Shown here piece by piece: positions 27,193 through 36,324 of a DNA stretch of 64,000 bases. Source of the DNA: an uncultured Oscillospiraceae bacterium. GTDB taxonomy: Bacteria; Bacillota; Clostridia; Oscillospirales; Acutalibacteraceae. Below the pieces are notes generated by a model. That model made no database searches. It was not told where the DNA came from and worked only from the letters and a program-made list of their open reading frames with translations. Both the position numbers and the translations under genes were made by a program. The stretch's first letter is position 1. Each line of letters starts with the position of its first letter. The stretch is taken from positions 9,196-73,195 of the forward strand of contig URCA01000014.1 in NCBI GenBank assembly GCA_900546265.1, given 5' to 3'.

Positions 27193-28887
27193 TCAATAGA
27201 TGGGCTGATAGGCCGAGCCGCTGTAGGAGGCTTCCACCTGCCGTTTGCAGGCTTCCCACAGGGCCATCTGGTTTTCCATGCGGGCCCGCACCGGCCCGCT
27301 GACCTCGTCGAGCAGCTGCGCGGCGCGCGCCAGGATGCGATCCACCCGCTCGATGGCCGCCGGGGTGTAGAACTCATAGGGCTCGGCGCTCTGCCAGGCG
27401 ATGTTCTTGGCGTGGCAGTCCCGGCTGATGTCCGCCAGGGCCAGGTAGTAGGACAGCATCACGTCGGCGGCCTGTTCGAACAGCTTTTTGCAGGCGTCGG
27501 TGAGAATGTCGGTGCCGGTCAGGTCCTTATCCCACATCCCCTTGGAGACCACATACCACAGGGGCCAGCGCAGGGGATAGCTCTTCTCGGTGTCGTGGTA
27601 GTAATCGTTGGGCCCCTGGTCATAGAACACGAAGGTGGCGCCCTTGTCGTGCCAGAAGCGCTGGTTGCGGGTGGCCACGTCCCCCTGCACCCAAGGCAGA
27701 TGCTCCCAGGAGGTGACGCAGGCCGCCGGGCAGTACCATTCCCAGATGCAGAAGGAGCTAAGGCCCGTCATTTCCAGCCATTTCTCCATGGTCTGCCGCC
27801 AGGGACGGGGGTACTGGGTATAGCGAAACTCGAACTCGTAATCCTCATGATACCCGCAATCCGGCCCCTTGTCCACCGGGTGATACATGCAGGATTCCTT
27901 GCAGAACATGAGCTGCACGTTGGGCTCGGCCTGAATGAAGCGGTTGGGGGGATCGAAGGTGGGGAAATAGACGAAGAAATACAGGGTTTTGTCCGGGTAC
28001 TTCGCCGCCGTCAGCCGGGCCACCCGATTGACGAATTCCATCATCACCTCGCCGGGCATCCCCCATTTCTGGCATTCCTCGCATTCGCAGAAGCCCTCGT
28101 ACATCCCGTCGTTGGCGGCCAGGGAATAGCTGGCGTAATCGGGATTTGCGTCGAAGAAGGCGATCACCTTGTCCGCCGTGGCCTGCGCCAGTTCCGGGTT
28201 GGAATAGCACATCTGCCAGGATTCCAGGTGGATGCTCCGGTTGTTGTAGGGATCCCGTACGCCGCCATGCATGCAATACCAGTCGGGATGCGCCTCGAAA
28301 TACTGCTCCCGGGGGAACAGGATGCTGTAGGCGTGCTCGATGAGGGATTTGTCGCCCCCCTGATACCAGCGGCGGCCGATGTCCGGGTTTTTCTCCAGCA
28401 CCCGGGTGCGCCGGCAGGAAAACTGCGGGGTGTGCAGGATGTCCAGATACCCCACCGTGAGGGTCTTCTTCTGCGGGATCACCTGCCACAGCTCCTCCGG
28501 CCCGAACCAGCCGCAGCCCAGCCGCTCGAGCAGCATGGTTACGGCGAACTGGGTGCCGGTATAGCAGCCCTCGTCGTTGCCCGCCAGCACCAGGGTGTCC
28601 TCCCGGCGGCGCAGCAGGCACCATTCCCCTTTCTGTTCGGGAAAGACGACGTTATGTATCCGGGTGTAGCCGCTGGGGCCCAGCAGGATTTTGTTGCCCT
28701 CCACCCGGAAGGCGTCGTCGCAGATGGGAAGTTCCGCCCCGCTCATCCGGCGTATAATGTCCTGCAAATCCCGGGCCGCCTCCATCACCTTGTCCGGCGC
28801 GCCGGTGCGCACCACGATACTCGCGGCGGGCGTCCCGTCCCGCGTGATGTAGAAATCGCTGGCCAGCCGTATCCGATTGCCTTCCAT
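27193..28887 (-). CDS. DUF4838 protein, predicted cytoplasmic
   Basis: A 564-residue protein without a signal peptide. The first 140 residues resemble the N-terminal domain of alpha-glucuronidases (AARDLQDIIRRMSGAELPI, LAGNDEGCYTGTQFAVTMLLERLGCGWFGP). The centre is DUF4838-like, with a conserved CECEECQKWG cysteine cluster near residue 265 and YFFVYFPTFDPP. The start ATG follows GAGGAG. It is 30 bases upstream of the solute-binding lipoprotein gene. Catalysis on glycosides is suspected from the GH67-like architecture; this is not established. Confidence 0.78.
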   Translation of the reverse strand: MEGNRIRLASDFYITRDGTPAASIVVRTGAPDKVMEAARDLQDIIRRMSGAELPICDDAFRVEGNKILLGPSGYTRIHNVVFPEQKGEWCLLRRREDTLVLAGNDEGCYTGTQFAVTMLLERLGCGWFGPEELWQVIPQKKTLTVGYLDILHTPQFSCRRTRVLEKNPDIGRRWYQGGDKSLIEHAYSILFPREQYFEAHPDWYCMHGGVRDPYNNRSIHLESWQMCYSNPELAQATADKVIAFFDANPDYASYSLAANDGMYEGFCECEECQKWGMPGEVMMEFVNRVARLTAAKYPDKTLYFFVYFPTFDPPNRFIQAEPNVQLMFCKESCMYHPVDKGPDCGYHEDYEFEFRYTQYPRPWRQTMEKWLEMTGLSSFCIWEWYCPAACVTSWEHLPWVQGDVATRNQRFWHDKGATFVFYDQGPNDYYHDTEKSYPLRWPLWYVVSKGMWDKDLTGTDILTDACKKLFEQAADVMLSYYLALADISRDCHAKNIAWQSAEPYEFYTPAAIERVDRILARAAQLLDEVSGPVRARMENQMALWEACKRQVEASYSGSAYQPIY

Positions 28888-28908
28888 ATATGTGCTTCTC
28901 CTCGCTTA

Positions 28909-29085
28909 CTAGGTTAGCGCTGATGAAATCACGCCTAGCGGCTCAGCGGCGGCTTAGTGGGGAAATCCCCTCACATCTGCGTCAAAAATCCTCGGAATAC
29001 GGCAGTATTCCTGCGGCTTTTTCCTTGTTGTGGGGGAATTTCCCTGCACCAATCCATCCACTGGATTTCATCATCGCTTACCTAG
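28909..29085. repeat. inverted-repeat miniature element, copy 1
   Basis: About 177 bases bounded by CTAGGTTAGCGCTGATG (from 28909) and its near-complement ending GATTTCATCATCGCTTACCTAG (29064-29085). Related copies are at 49149-49234 and 63404-63460. The interior differs between copies. The right end supplies the TAG stop (29082-29084) of the neighbouring DUF4838 lipoprotein gene. No transposase frame fits inside. It resembles a MITE or a REP-like element. Confidence 0.6.
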
Positions 29086-31007
29086 GTATATTGTTTGGTA
29101 ACTTCCCAATTGGCCGACTGGTTTTCCACCCGTTTGAACACGTCCCCGCCGGCCTTGGCGGCCGCGTCCAGCGCCCTGTCCATGGCGGCGTCCGCCTTGG
29201 CGATCCACTGGGCGGTATAGACCTGCTCCGGCTCGGGCAGCGCCCAATAGTAGTTGGGGGCCGTGCAGTTTTTGTTGGCGTCGTTCAGCGCCTTATAGAA
29301 GGCGTACATGTCCGCGGCGGCGGGGCCGAACAGCTTTTTGCAGGCCGGCATCAGGATGTCCTCGAAGCTGAGATTGCAGTCCCACATGCCCTTGGCCGAC
29401 ACGTACCACAGGGGCCAGCGGATGTCCATATAGCCGTCCGCCCGCTCGTAGGCCGGGTTGGGGCCCTGGTCCATGCACAGGTACTGCGTGCCGTTCTGCT
29501 TGAGCCATTTCAGATTATCGAGGAACACTTCGCCCTGGATCCAGAACATGTCCTTCCACTTGTCGCTGGCCGCGCCGGGGCAGTTCCACTCGTAAATGGC
29601 CATCTGGTAGCCCAGATCCTTCCACGCCTGGTAATTGTCCTTGAACTGCGGCTGACCGATGGCGGCGTTGAACAGGTTGCCGTTGCGGATGAAGCGGGTC
29701 AGCCCGCCCTCCTTGCACAGCATCATCACCACGTTATCCTCCGCCTTCAGGGCCGTCGTATCCGGCGCGGTGAAGGTGGGGAAATAGCCGTAGAACATGA
29801 CGGATTTGCCGGGGCACTGCTTTTCAATCTTTTGACCGATGATGTTGGCGAACTTCATCATGGCCTGGGTGAAGTCGGTCGCAAATTTCTTGCAGTCGTC
29901 GCACTCGCACCAGTTGGCGTAATCCTCGCTGGCAGGGTCGCCGTTGCCGTCGTTCTGCCCGATGGAGGCCACCGTGTAATTGGGGTTGGTCTTAAAGAAA
30001 TCGATGATCTGGTCCGCCACCAGCTGCTGCACCTCGGGGTTGGACAGGCAGGGCTGCCACCAGCGCTTGCCGCTGGGATCCCGCGTTCCTTTTGAGTAGC
30101 CGAAGTATTCGGGATGCTCCCCGTACAGGTCGGGGGACACCAGATTGGGCAGGGAATGATCCGTTTGGGTGAGTTCCCCGCCGACAAACCAGCGGCTCGT
30201 CAGCTGAGGCTCGGCGGCGCTCAGGCGGGTGTACCGGGAGGAGAAGCTGGCCTGGGACGTGATGTCGCAGGAGGTGGCGTAAATGGTGTCCCCCTTGGGC
30301 GTCACCGTCCACAGGTCATCGGTGCCGAACCAGCCGAAGCCGAGGGATTCCAGAAAATAGGTCACGGCAAACTGGGACCCCTTGTATATCCCGGCGTCGT
30401 TGCCGGCGAGAATCAGCAGGTTGGCCCCCGCCACCACCCGGAACAGCTCCTTGCCGGGATACTGGGAGGGGATATCCACCCCCGCGGCGGCGGTGTACCG
30501 GCTTTTACCCACCAGGATTTTGTTGCCCGCCACCGTCTCCTTGTCGCTCTTGATCGGGAAGGTCTTGCCGGTCATTTTCTGCAGGTTGGCCGCCAGGTCG
30601 TTGGCCGCCGCCGTCACGTTGGGGCCGGCGTCCTCCGACACGACGATGGTGGATTTGACCTCCCCCTTCTTAATCAGGCAGAAGTCCCCCTTCTGCAGGG
30701 TGTACACCGGGTTGTAAACGTCCGGCGTGCCGGGGGTGCCGGGAACCACCGAGGTGTCCGACACCCGGCGGGTGACGGTCACCAACCGGTTGCCGCCCGG
30801 ACCGGTATCCTCCGGGCCGGTGGATTCCGTCGTCGTGGCGGATCCAGAGGGCTCGGTGGTCGGCGTGCTCACGGGCGGATAGTCCGTCACCACGGAGGAA
30901 TCGCTGCTCGCGGGGGTCTGGCCGGGATGGCAGCCGCCCAGGCCGACCGCCAGCAGGGCGGCCGCAGCGCAGGCGCTCAGCCAGCGGATGCGTACGGATC
31001 TCCACAT
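29082..31007 (-). CDS. DUF4838 lipoprotein, extracellular
   Basis: A 641-residue paralogue of the protein at 27193. It has a lipoprotein signal (lipobox VGLGGC, about residue 26), a Thr/Ser/Pro-rich linker to about residue 100, then the alpha-glucuronidase-like N-terminal domain (GNDAGIYKGSQFAVTYFLES, LGFGWFGTDDLW). The DUF4838 region carries the cysteine motif CECDDCKKF and VMFYGYFPTFTAPD. The locus thus encodes one surface-anchored and one cytoplasmic form of the same family, as for an enzyme acting before and after import. The stop codon lies inside the repeat element at 28909-29085. The gene is the first of the leftward operon and faces the AraC gene. Confidence 0.78.
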   Translation of the reverse strand: MWRSVRIRWLSACAAAALLAVGLGGCHPGQTPASSDSSVVTDYPPVSTPTTEPSGSATTTESTGPEDTGPGGNRLVTVTRRVSDTSVVPGTPGTPDVYNPVYTLQKGDFCLIKKGEVKSTIVVSEDAGPNVTAAANDLAANLQKMTGKTFPIKSDKETVAGNKILVGKSRYTAAAGVDIPSQYPGKELFRVVAGANLLILAGNDAGIYKGSQFAVTYFLESLGFGWFGTDDLWTVTPKGDTIYATSCDITSQASFSSRYTRLSAAEPQLTSRWFVGGELTQTDHSLPNLVSPDLYGEHPEYFGYSKGTRDPSGKRWWQPCLSNPEVQQLVADQIIDFFKTNPNYTVASIGQNDGNGDPASEDYANWCECDDCKKFATDFTQAMMKFANIIGQKIEKQCPGKSVMFYGYFPTFTAPDTTALKAEDNVVMMLCKEGGLTRFIRNGNLFNAAIGQPQFKDNYQAWKDLGYQMAIYEWNCPGAASDKWKDMFWIQGEVFLDNLKWLKQNGTQYLCMDQGPNPAYERADGYMDIRWPLWYVSAKGMWDCNLSFEDILMPACKKLFGPAAADMYAFYKALNDANKNCTAPNYYWALPEPEQVYTAQWIAKADAAMDRALDAAAKAGGDVFKRVENQSANWEVTKQYT

Positions 31008-31442
31008 AGTCGTCTCTTCCTTTCCTCACAGGGGGGGATCCCCCTCCCCAAAACTTGCGGCGTGCTTCCTTTTGCACTTCCATTATAGTGAGGATTTATA
31101 AAAAAGTATTTACACGATTTTATCTTATTTTTGCACATTCGTTTGGAAAAACTGGAACATCCATGCGAAATATAGCAAGGTGCCCGAGATATTTCTATTT
31201 TAATTGCCAGTACATACCAACTGTTATCGAGTTTCTTCGATTGACACGGCCGGTATTCTTTGGTATTCTATGGTTAGATTTATCTTTTCCTACTTTGTCA
31301 TCCGTGCTCCGCCGATAAGCGCGGCGGCTATCCCGTTATCCTGCCATAAGCCTGCGGCGATCCGCACGCTTATTTTAGGCATTTCCGCATTTTCCCCAAT
31401 GGAAGGTTTGCATAATCGTTTTATTAGGAGGTGGCCGCATCC
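31008..31442. promoter_or_regulatory. divergent control region between the carbohydrate operon and the AraC gene
   Basis: This 435-base, AT-richer gap holds no gene. On the minus strand TATAAT (31082-31087) lies about 75 bases before the lipoprotein start, without a clear -35. The plus strand has the promoter at 31241-31269. The stretch between is the natural place for AraC-type operator sites, but I could not define a repeat with confidence. Confidence 0.55.
31241..31269 (+). promoter_or_regulatory. promoter of the AraC regulator gene
   Basis: TTGACA (31241-31246) and TATTCT (31264-31269) with a 17-base spacer. It predicts a leader of about 165 bases, which contains a small GC-rich stem-loop near 31308-31326. 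Confidence 0.7.
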
Positions 31443-32309
31443 GTGAGTTCTTTCAACAAGCTGGTTTTCGACAAGGACATCCAGGTCAACAGCATCGCGT
31501 ACATGCGCCTGGATCAGTACGACTCCCCCTTTGTGCTGGAGGACAACACCACCAACTGCTGGACCTTGTATGATGTGATACAGGGGGAGCTGCACATCCG
31601 CATCGGCGCGGAGACCGCCGTGCTGAGGGGCGGGGACATCCTGCTGCTGAGCGCCGAGTGGCCCCACAGCATCCGCGTCACGGGGCAGACGCCCACCCGG
31701 GTGTTCACCATGGCGCTGGAGCTGGACGGCAAGGGGCTCGAGCGGCTCGGCCGCCTGCAAACCGCCCTGTCCCCCTCCGGCTTTCAGGCGCTGGGGGACA
31801 TCATCGACTACGCCGACGATATCTTCAACATCACGGCGGATTCCCGCCAGTACACCGACTCGGTGGACAAGGACACCACCGTTTCCGTCAAGCAGATCCT
31901 GCAGGCCAAGATCGAGCTGTTCCTGCTGGAGCTGCTGGAGCAGTGCCCCGAGGCACAGGACGCGGCCCCGGTTTCCCGCAGCCAGCTGGTCGCCCGCACC
32001 AACGAGGAGCTGCGCCGCCACCTGTGCGACAGCGTGAGCATTGAGGACATCTGTCAGCGGCTCAACCTGTCCAAAAGCTACCTGAGCAGCCTGTACAAGC
32101 GGAAGACGGGGAAAAGCATCATCGCCCATTTCAACGAGATGAAAATCGAGGAGGCGCGCCGACTCATTGCTTCCGGCCGGTACAATTTCACGGAAATCGC
32201 CGAACGGCTGGGCTTTTCCTCCATCCACTATTTTTCCCGCATGTTCAAGAGCGTGGCCGGCATGACGCCGTCGGAGTATGAGAAATCTTTGAAAAAGGGA
32301 GGGGCCTGA
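31443..32309 (+). CDS. AraC family transcriptional regulator
   Basis: A 288-residue regulator. Residues about 1-100 form a cupin-like sensor half (YDVIQGELHIRIGAETAVLRG, GGDILLLSAEWPHSIRV). The C-terminal 100 residues are the double helix-turn-helix of AraC proteins: SVSIEDICQRLNLSKSYLSSL and FTEIAERLGFSSIHYFSRMFK followed by GMTPSEYEKS. A GTG start at 31443 is chosen because AGGAGG lies nine bases upstream; the GTG at 31431 overlaps that site. The next gene begins four bases after its stop, so they form an operon. It probably controls both this operon and the divergent glycan operon. Confidence 0.93.
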   Translation: MSSFNKLVFDKDIQVNSIAYMRLDQYDSPFVLEDNTTNCWTLYDVIQGELHIRIGAETAVLRGGDILLLSAEWPHSIRVTGQTPTRVFTMALELDGKGLERLGRLQTALSPSGFQALGDIIDYADDIFNITADSRQYTDSVDKDTTVSVKQILQAKIELFLLELLEQCPEAQDAAPVSRSQLVARTNEELRRHLCDSVSIEDICQRLNLSKSYLSSLYKRKTGKSIIAHFNEMKIEEARRLIASGRYNFTEIAERLGFSSIHYFSRMFKSVAGMTPSEYEKSLKKGGA

Positions 32310-32313
32310 CGAT

Positions 32314-34203
32314 ATGGATACCCCCTATTATCTGCAGGCGGGCGAGACGTTTTTCGCCGAGCTTGACCCCCGGCGGTGCATCCTGCGGGTGACCCACCGG
32401 GACGTGGTGTACGCCTTTTCATCCGAGCGGCCGCCGTTTCTGGAGGCGGAGGTGGACGGCGCTGTACAGACCATTCCCTTCGACATGGCCCGCTCCGTCC
32501 TTATACGGGAATACGCGGAGGAAACGGGAGGCTGCCTGCGCGCCCGGTACGCCGATTTTTACTGCGGCGGAACAAAGCTGCCTCTGTGCGTCGAGACGGT
32601 CTACCGCCTGCGGGGGGACGAGGGCTCGCTGGAATGCGAACTGGAAATCACCGGGGACGAGGCGGGCGCCGTGCGCCGCGTCTGCTTCCCCCAGCCGCTG
32701 GATTTCGACTGCGAGGACGGGGAGGCATACACCGTCCTGCCCATGATGCAGGGCACCCTCATCCCCGCCAAGTGGAAAAATACCGTTAAGACCTACAGCG
32801 ACGGTCGGTATTTCGAGTCCGACGGGTACATGCCCTGGTGGGGGCAGGCGTACGGCGGCGGGGCCTGCCAGTGCGTGTGCGAAACCCCTTGGGACGGCGG
32901 CTATGCCCTGCAGCACGAGCCGGGCGGGGAAACGGCGGTGTGCAGTGCCTGGTACCCCTCCCTGGGCCGGATGGCCTACCGGCGGAAATGCCGGTTCTAC
33001 TTCTTCCGCGGCGGCGATTACAACGCCATGTGTCTGAACTACCGCCGGATCGTGGAGCGGCGGGGGGAGCTGCTGACCCTGCGGGAGAAAATCGCCCGCA
33101 CCCCCTCCCTGGCCGCCCGGATCGGCAAGCCGGTGGTGCACGATTTTCTTTTCGTCTCGGTGGATAAGCTCTCCCCCATGTACCGCCGCCGGCTGCCCCA
33201 GATGAACGAATATTTCTACTCCTTCGAATACCGCTGGAAGCAGATCGAGGCCCTATTGGAAAAGGGGGCCGCCGGCTTCACCGTCCACCTGGACGGCTGC
33301 GGCAACCGGGGCTACGACAACGGGCATCCCGATTTGTTCCCCATCAACGAGGCCATCGGGGGCGAAGAGGGGATGCGGCGGTTCGCGGCGCTATGCCGGG
33401 AGCACGGGCTGCCCTTCGACATCCACGACCAGTACCGGGATTTCTATTTTAACGCCCCCAGCTTCCGCCAGGAGCAGGCGGTGTTCGATCGGCAGGGGAA
33501 TCTCCCCGTCCTCAGCCTGTGGCAGGGGGGGCGGCAGTCCCTGCTGTGCGCCACCCAGGCCTCTGACTACCTGGAACGGAACCTGAAGCGCTTTCAGGAC
33601 AGTGGCATCGCCTTCGACGGCATCCATCTCGGCTCCTTCTCCGGCGGGGCGGTGGACGAATGCTTCAACCCGCTGCACCCCATGAGCAAGCGGGAATGCA
33701 TCGAGGCGCGGCGGGCCGCCTTCGCCCTGGCCCGCAGCCACGGGCTGGCCGTCGGCTCGGACGAGCCGATGGATTGTTTCCTGCCCTGGCTGGACACGGT
33801 GTCCCACGCCCCCTATTCCCTGTCCCCCAGCCTGTGGAACGGTATCGGCAACGGCATCCCCGTGCCGCTGTTCAACCTGGTGTACCACGACGCGGTGCTG
33901 GTGCACTGGAACAGCTTCCAGGCCTCCCTGGGCAGCTGGGGCATCCCGAACAACGACCGCTATTCCACCCATGCCGCCCTCAACGCCAACCCCGCCTATC
34001 TGTCCATCGACGCCGGCGAGGAGGAGATCGCGGAATGCACCGCGCTGTGCGAGCTGAGCCGTTCGCTGGCTTTCGAGCGGATGATCCGGCACGAGTTTTT
34101 GTCGGGAAACTTCCGCCGGCAGCGCGCCACCTATTCCGACGGCACCGCCATCGAGGTGGATTTCGACGCGGACACCTACCGGGTATACCCCGGCAAAAGC
34201 TGA
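32314..34203 (+). CDS. putative glycoside hydrolase-like protein (DUF5696-like), cytoplasmic
   Basis: A 629-residue protein with no signal peptide. The N-terminal half is beta-rich (about 1-260). The C-terminal half looks like a TIM barrel: GAAGFTVHLDGCGNRGYDNG, GGEEGMRRFAALCREHGLPF, DIHDQYRDFYF, AFDGIHLGSFSGGAVDEC and GLAVGSDEPMDC. Several aspartates and glutamates at strand ends could be catalytic, but no CAZy family is assigned. The pattern is shared with the DUF5696 protein at 12166. It lies directly after the AraC gene and before the GH39 gene, which supports an intracellular role in breaking down imported oligosaccharides. Confidence 0.68.
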   Translation: MDTPYYLQAGETFFAELDPRRCILRVTHRDVVYAFSSERPPFLEAEVDGAVQTIPFDMARSVLIREYAEETGGCLRARYADFYCGGTKLPLCVETVYRLRGDEGSLECELEITGDEAGAVRRVCFPQPLDFDCEDGEAYTVLPMMQGTLIPAKWKNTVKTYSDGRYFESDGYMPWWGQAYGGGACQCVCETPWDGGYALQHEPGGETAVCSAWYPSLGRMAYRRKCRFYFFRGGDYNAMCLNYRRIVERRGELLTLREKIARTPSLAARIGKPVVHDFLFVSVDKLSPMYRRRLPQMNEYFYSFEYRWKQIEALLEKGAAGFTVHLDGCGNRGYDNGHPDLFPINEAIGGEEGMRRFAALCREHGLPFDIHDQYRDFYFNAPSFRQEQAVFDRQGNLPVLSLWQGGRQSLLCATQASDYLERNLKRFQDSGIAFDGIHLGSFSGGAVDECFNPLHPMSKRECIEARRAAFALARSHGLAVGSDEPMDCFLPWLDTVSHAPYSLSPSLWNGIGNGIPVPLFNLVYHDAVLVHWNSFQASLGSWGIPNNDRYSTHAALNANPAYLSIDAGEEEIAECTALCELSRSLAFERMIRHEFLSGNFRRQRATYSDGTAIEVDFDADTYRVYPGKS

Positions 34204-34262
34204 AGAGCAACAAATCCATACTATCAGCAAAAAGCCCTGTGGATCCTTTGGCGTAAGCGCCC

Positions 34263-34268
34263 TATAAT
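34263..34268 (+). promoter_or_regulatory. possible promoter box before the GH39 gene
   Basis: A perfect TATAAT lies 60 bases before the GH39 start codon. A short palindrome (GGCGTAAGCGCC, 34250-34261) abuts it on the upstream side and could be an operator. No good -35 is seen. Confidence 0.35.
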
Positions 34269-34327
34269 TAGGATAATTACCCGACCGTTCCGCCGGGCGG
34301 GAAATGCGCGCAAAGGAGATGGGCCAC

Positions 34328-35683
34328 ATGAAAACCATAACCGTTCGCTTCGACAGACAGAGCGGACAGGCGGTCAAGCCTGTGCACGGCATATGCAACG
34401 GGCCGCTGAGCGAATCCGGCTTAATCGATACCTCCGCCTTTTATGAGGAAATCGGCATCCCTTTCATTCGGCTGCACGACACGGACACGCCCACCAGCCG
34501 GACGCTGGTGGACATCTCCAGGATTTTTCCGAATTTCGACGCGGACGAATCCGATCCGGCCAATTACTTTTTTGAGCATACGGATCAATTGCTGCTAGCC
34601 ATCGACCGGCTGGGGGCGAAACCGATTTATCGCCTGGGAGAAAGCATTGATCACAGCATTTTCAAGCGGTACGCGCGGCCGCCCAAGGACTTTGAAAAGT
34701 GGACGCGAATCTGCGTGAACATTATCCGGCATTATAACGAGGGCTGGGCCGGTGGCTTTACGCTGGGCATTTCCTACTGGGAAATCTGGAACGAGCCGGA
34801 TCTGGGCAATGAAATGTGGGACGGCGGAACGGCGCAGCAATACCGGGATCTGTACAAAACCGCGGTCGCCGGCATCAAGGCGCTGGATCCGTCGCTGAAG
34901 GTGGGCGGCTGCGCGCTCGCCGGCGTCCTGGACTTTGCGGAGGACTTTTTCCGGCAGTGCGCGCGGGAAGCGATTCCCCTCGACTTCTTTTCCTTCCATT
35001 TGTATTACCGGCGAATGGAGCAATTGGAAAGCTATGTGACGGCCATCGACCGGCTGCTTGCCAAATACGGGCTGTCCCATGTGGAGCGGATTTTTGACGA
35101 ATGGAATTATTTCGGCTCTGACGACATGCCGGACCTGGAGCTGTGGAGGGCCATCCGCGACGCCGGGCGGGGTCTGGTGGCGAAAAGCCTGTTTGAAACG
35201 GCGCAAAGTGAGATCGGCGCGTCCTTCGCGGCGGCCTCGATGATAGAAATGAACCGGCTTCCGGTGGATATCGCCACCTATTATGACGGGCAGCCCAAGC
35301 TGCGCTATTGCGGCCTGTTCGACCGCTATGCGGTGCCGCAAAAAACCTATCACGCCTTTCGCGCGTACGGCCGGCTGTACCGGCTCGGCGGCCGGATAGT
35401 CGAAACCCAGGCGCAGGGAGAGGGCCTGTACGTCTTGGCGGCCGCTGGGGAGAAAAAGAGCGGGATATTGATCAGCAACTACGGCGGCGAAAGCGATTAT
35501 TATACCGTGGACATGAAAAAGCTCCATCCGGCCAGGCCCATCAAGGCCGAGCTGTATCTGCTGAACCATGACCGGGATCTGGAGCTGGAGCGTATCGAAA
35601 TCTACCACGGCGAGGATGTGGCGCAAACGATTCGCCTGGAGAACCATACGGTTTGTTTGATAGAACTGACCGCCGCGTTCTAG
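34328..35683 (+). CDS. glycoside hydrolase family 39-type enzyme
   Basis: A 451-residue cytoplasmic clan GH-A enzyme. GH39 members are mostly beta-xylosidases or alpha-L-iduronidases acting with retention. The acid/base glutamate lies in WEIWNEPDLG (Glu156) and the nucleophile candidate in IFDEWN (Glu258). HGICNGP and FIRLHD near the N-terminus are typical strand-1 and strand-2 motifs. A C-terminal beta domain follows from about 350. The ATG at 34328 is about nine bases from AAAGGAG; an ATG at 34319 abuts the site. With DUF4838 (GH67-like) genes nearby, xylan- or uronate-containing glycans are attractive substrates, but that is inference. Confidence 0.88.
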   Translation: MKTITVRFDRQSGQAVKPVHGICNGPLSESGLIDTSAFYEEIGIPFIRLHDTDTPTSRTLVDISRIFPNFDADESDPANYFFEHTDQLLLAIDRLGAKPIYRLGESIDHSIFKRYARPPKDFEKWTRICVNIIRHYNEGWAGGFTLGISYWEIWNEPDLGNEMWDGGTAQQYRDLYKTAVAGIKALDPSLKVGGCALAGVLDFAEDFFRQCAREAIPLDFFSFHLYYRRMEQLESYVTAIDRLLAKYGLSHVERIFDEWNYFGSDDMPDLELWRAIRDAGRGLVAKSLFETAQSEIGASFAAASMIEMNRLPVDIATYYDGQPKLRYCGLFDRYAVPQKTYHAFRAYGRLYRLGGRIVETQAQGEGLYVLAAAGEKKSGILISNYGGESDYYTVDMKKLHPARPIKAELYLLNHDRDLELERIEIYHGEDVAQTIRLENHTVCLIELTAAF

Positions 35684-35700
35684 CAAACGGCATCGACGAA

Positions 35701-35732
35701 ACCCGCCGACCCTCTCACCGGGGCCGGCGGGT
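35701..35732 (+). terminator. terminator-like hairpin after the GH39 gene
   Basis: A stem of ACCCGCCG (35701-35708) and CGGCGGGT (35725-35732), 18 bases after the stop codon. The trailing sequence is A/T-rich but lacks a clean T-run. The rest of the gap to 35985 holds only the promoter at 35789-35818. Confidence 0.5.
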
Positions 35733-35788
35733 TCCATTATAAAATGAAAGCACATAAAAATTTTATGAGAAAAATTAGCATCGTTTAC

Positions 35789-35818
35789 TTGACAGCCAGA
35801 AAATAGATATGCTATGCT
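35789..35818 (+). promoter_or_regulatory. promoter of the TM2-domain gene
   Basis: TTGACA (35789-35794) and TATGCT (35813-35818) with an 18-base spacer. The flanks carry TTAGCAT and ATGCTAA, an inverted repeat spanning the promoter. The ATATGCTATGCTA core also occurs in the phage repressor promoter at 45222-45234. Confidence 0.65.
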
Positions 35819-35985
35819 AATGCCAGATCGATTTTTGTCGAAGAAACGCGCGTCTTTTTTCGGTTCGCTCTGAGTAAAATGGATAAAAGGCGCTTGCGAA
35901 TTCAGGCCGTGCGGCGGCCTGTCCGCTTTCCTTATCGACAAAATTCCATCCGGGAATTTTGCATATTTTCGTTGGAGGGATTTGC

Positions 35986-36207
35986 ATGAATCAGAAAAGC
36001 AAAATGGCGGCGGGTCTGCTCGGGATTTTCCTGGGCGCCTGGGGGGTTCACCAGTTCTATCTGGGGGATACCAAGAAGGGCATCATCCGCATCGTCGTTT
36101 CCCTGGTCACCTGCGGCATCGGCGGTATCTGGGGCTTCATCGAAGGGATCATGATCCTGTGCGGTAAAATCACGACCGACGCGCAGGGCAATCCTCTCGC
36201 CGAATAA
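35986..36207 (+). CDS. small TM2-domain membrane protein
   Basis: A 73-residue protein with two transmembrane helices (LLGIFLGAWGVHQFYLGD and IIRIVVSLVTCGIGGIWGFIEG), the TM2 pattern with the conserved aspartate-containing turn FYLGDTKKG. The ATG at 35986 follows GGAGG by nine bases. It has its own promoter and terminator. TM2 proteins are widespread and their function is poorly known. Confidence 0.9.
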   Translation: MNQKSKMAAGLLGIFLGAWGVHQFYLGDTKKGIIRIVVSLVTCGIGGIWGFIEGIMILCGKITTDAQGNPLAE

Positions 36208-36223
36208 AACATACAACGGCAAA

Positions 36224-36263
36224 AGAGCCGGGACAGCGGGATTCTCCCCGCCGCCCCGGCTCT
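36224..36263 (+). terminator. terminator after the TM2-domain gene
   Basis: Stem AGAGCCGGG (36224-36232) and CCCGGCTCT (36255-36263) with an inner GC-rich stem, followed by TTGTTTATTT. Confidence 0.75.
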
Positions 36264-36324
36264 TTGTTTATTTCTTACCAGTCAACGGGCGGATGATGCC
36301 GTCCCTGTATTCCCCGTGGGCCTC

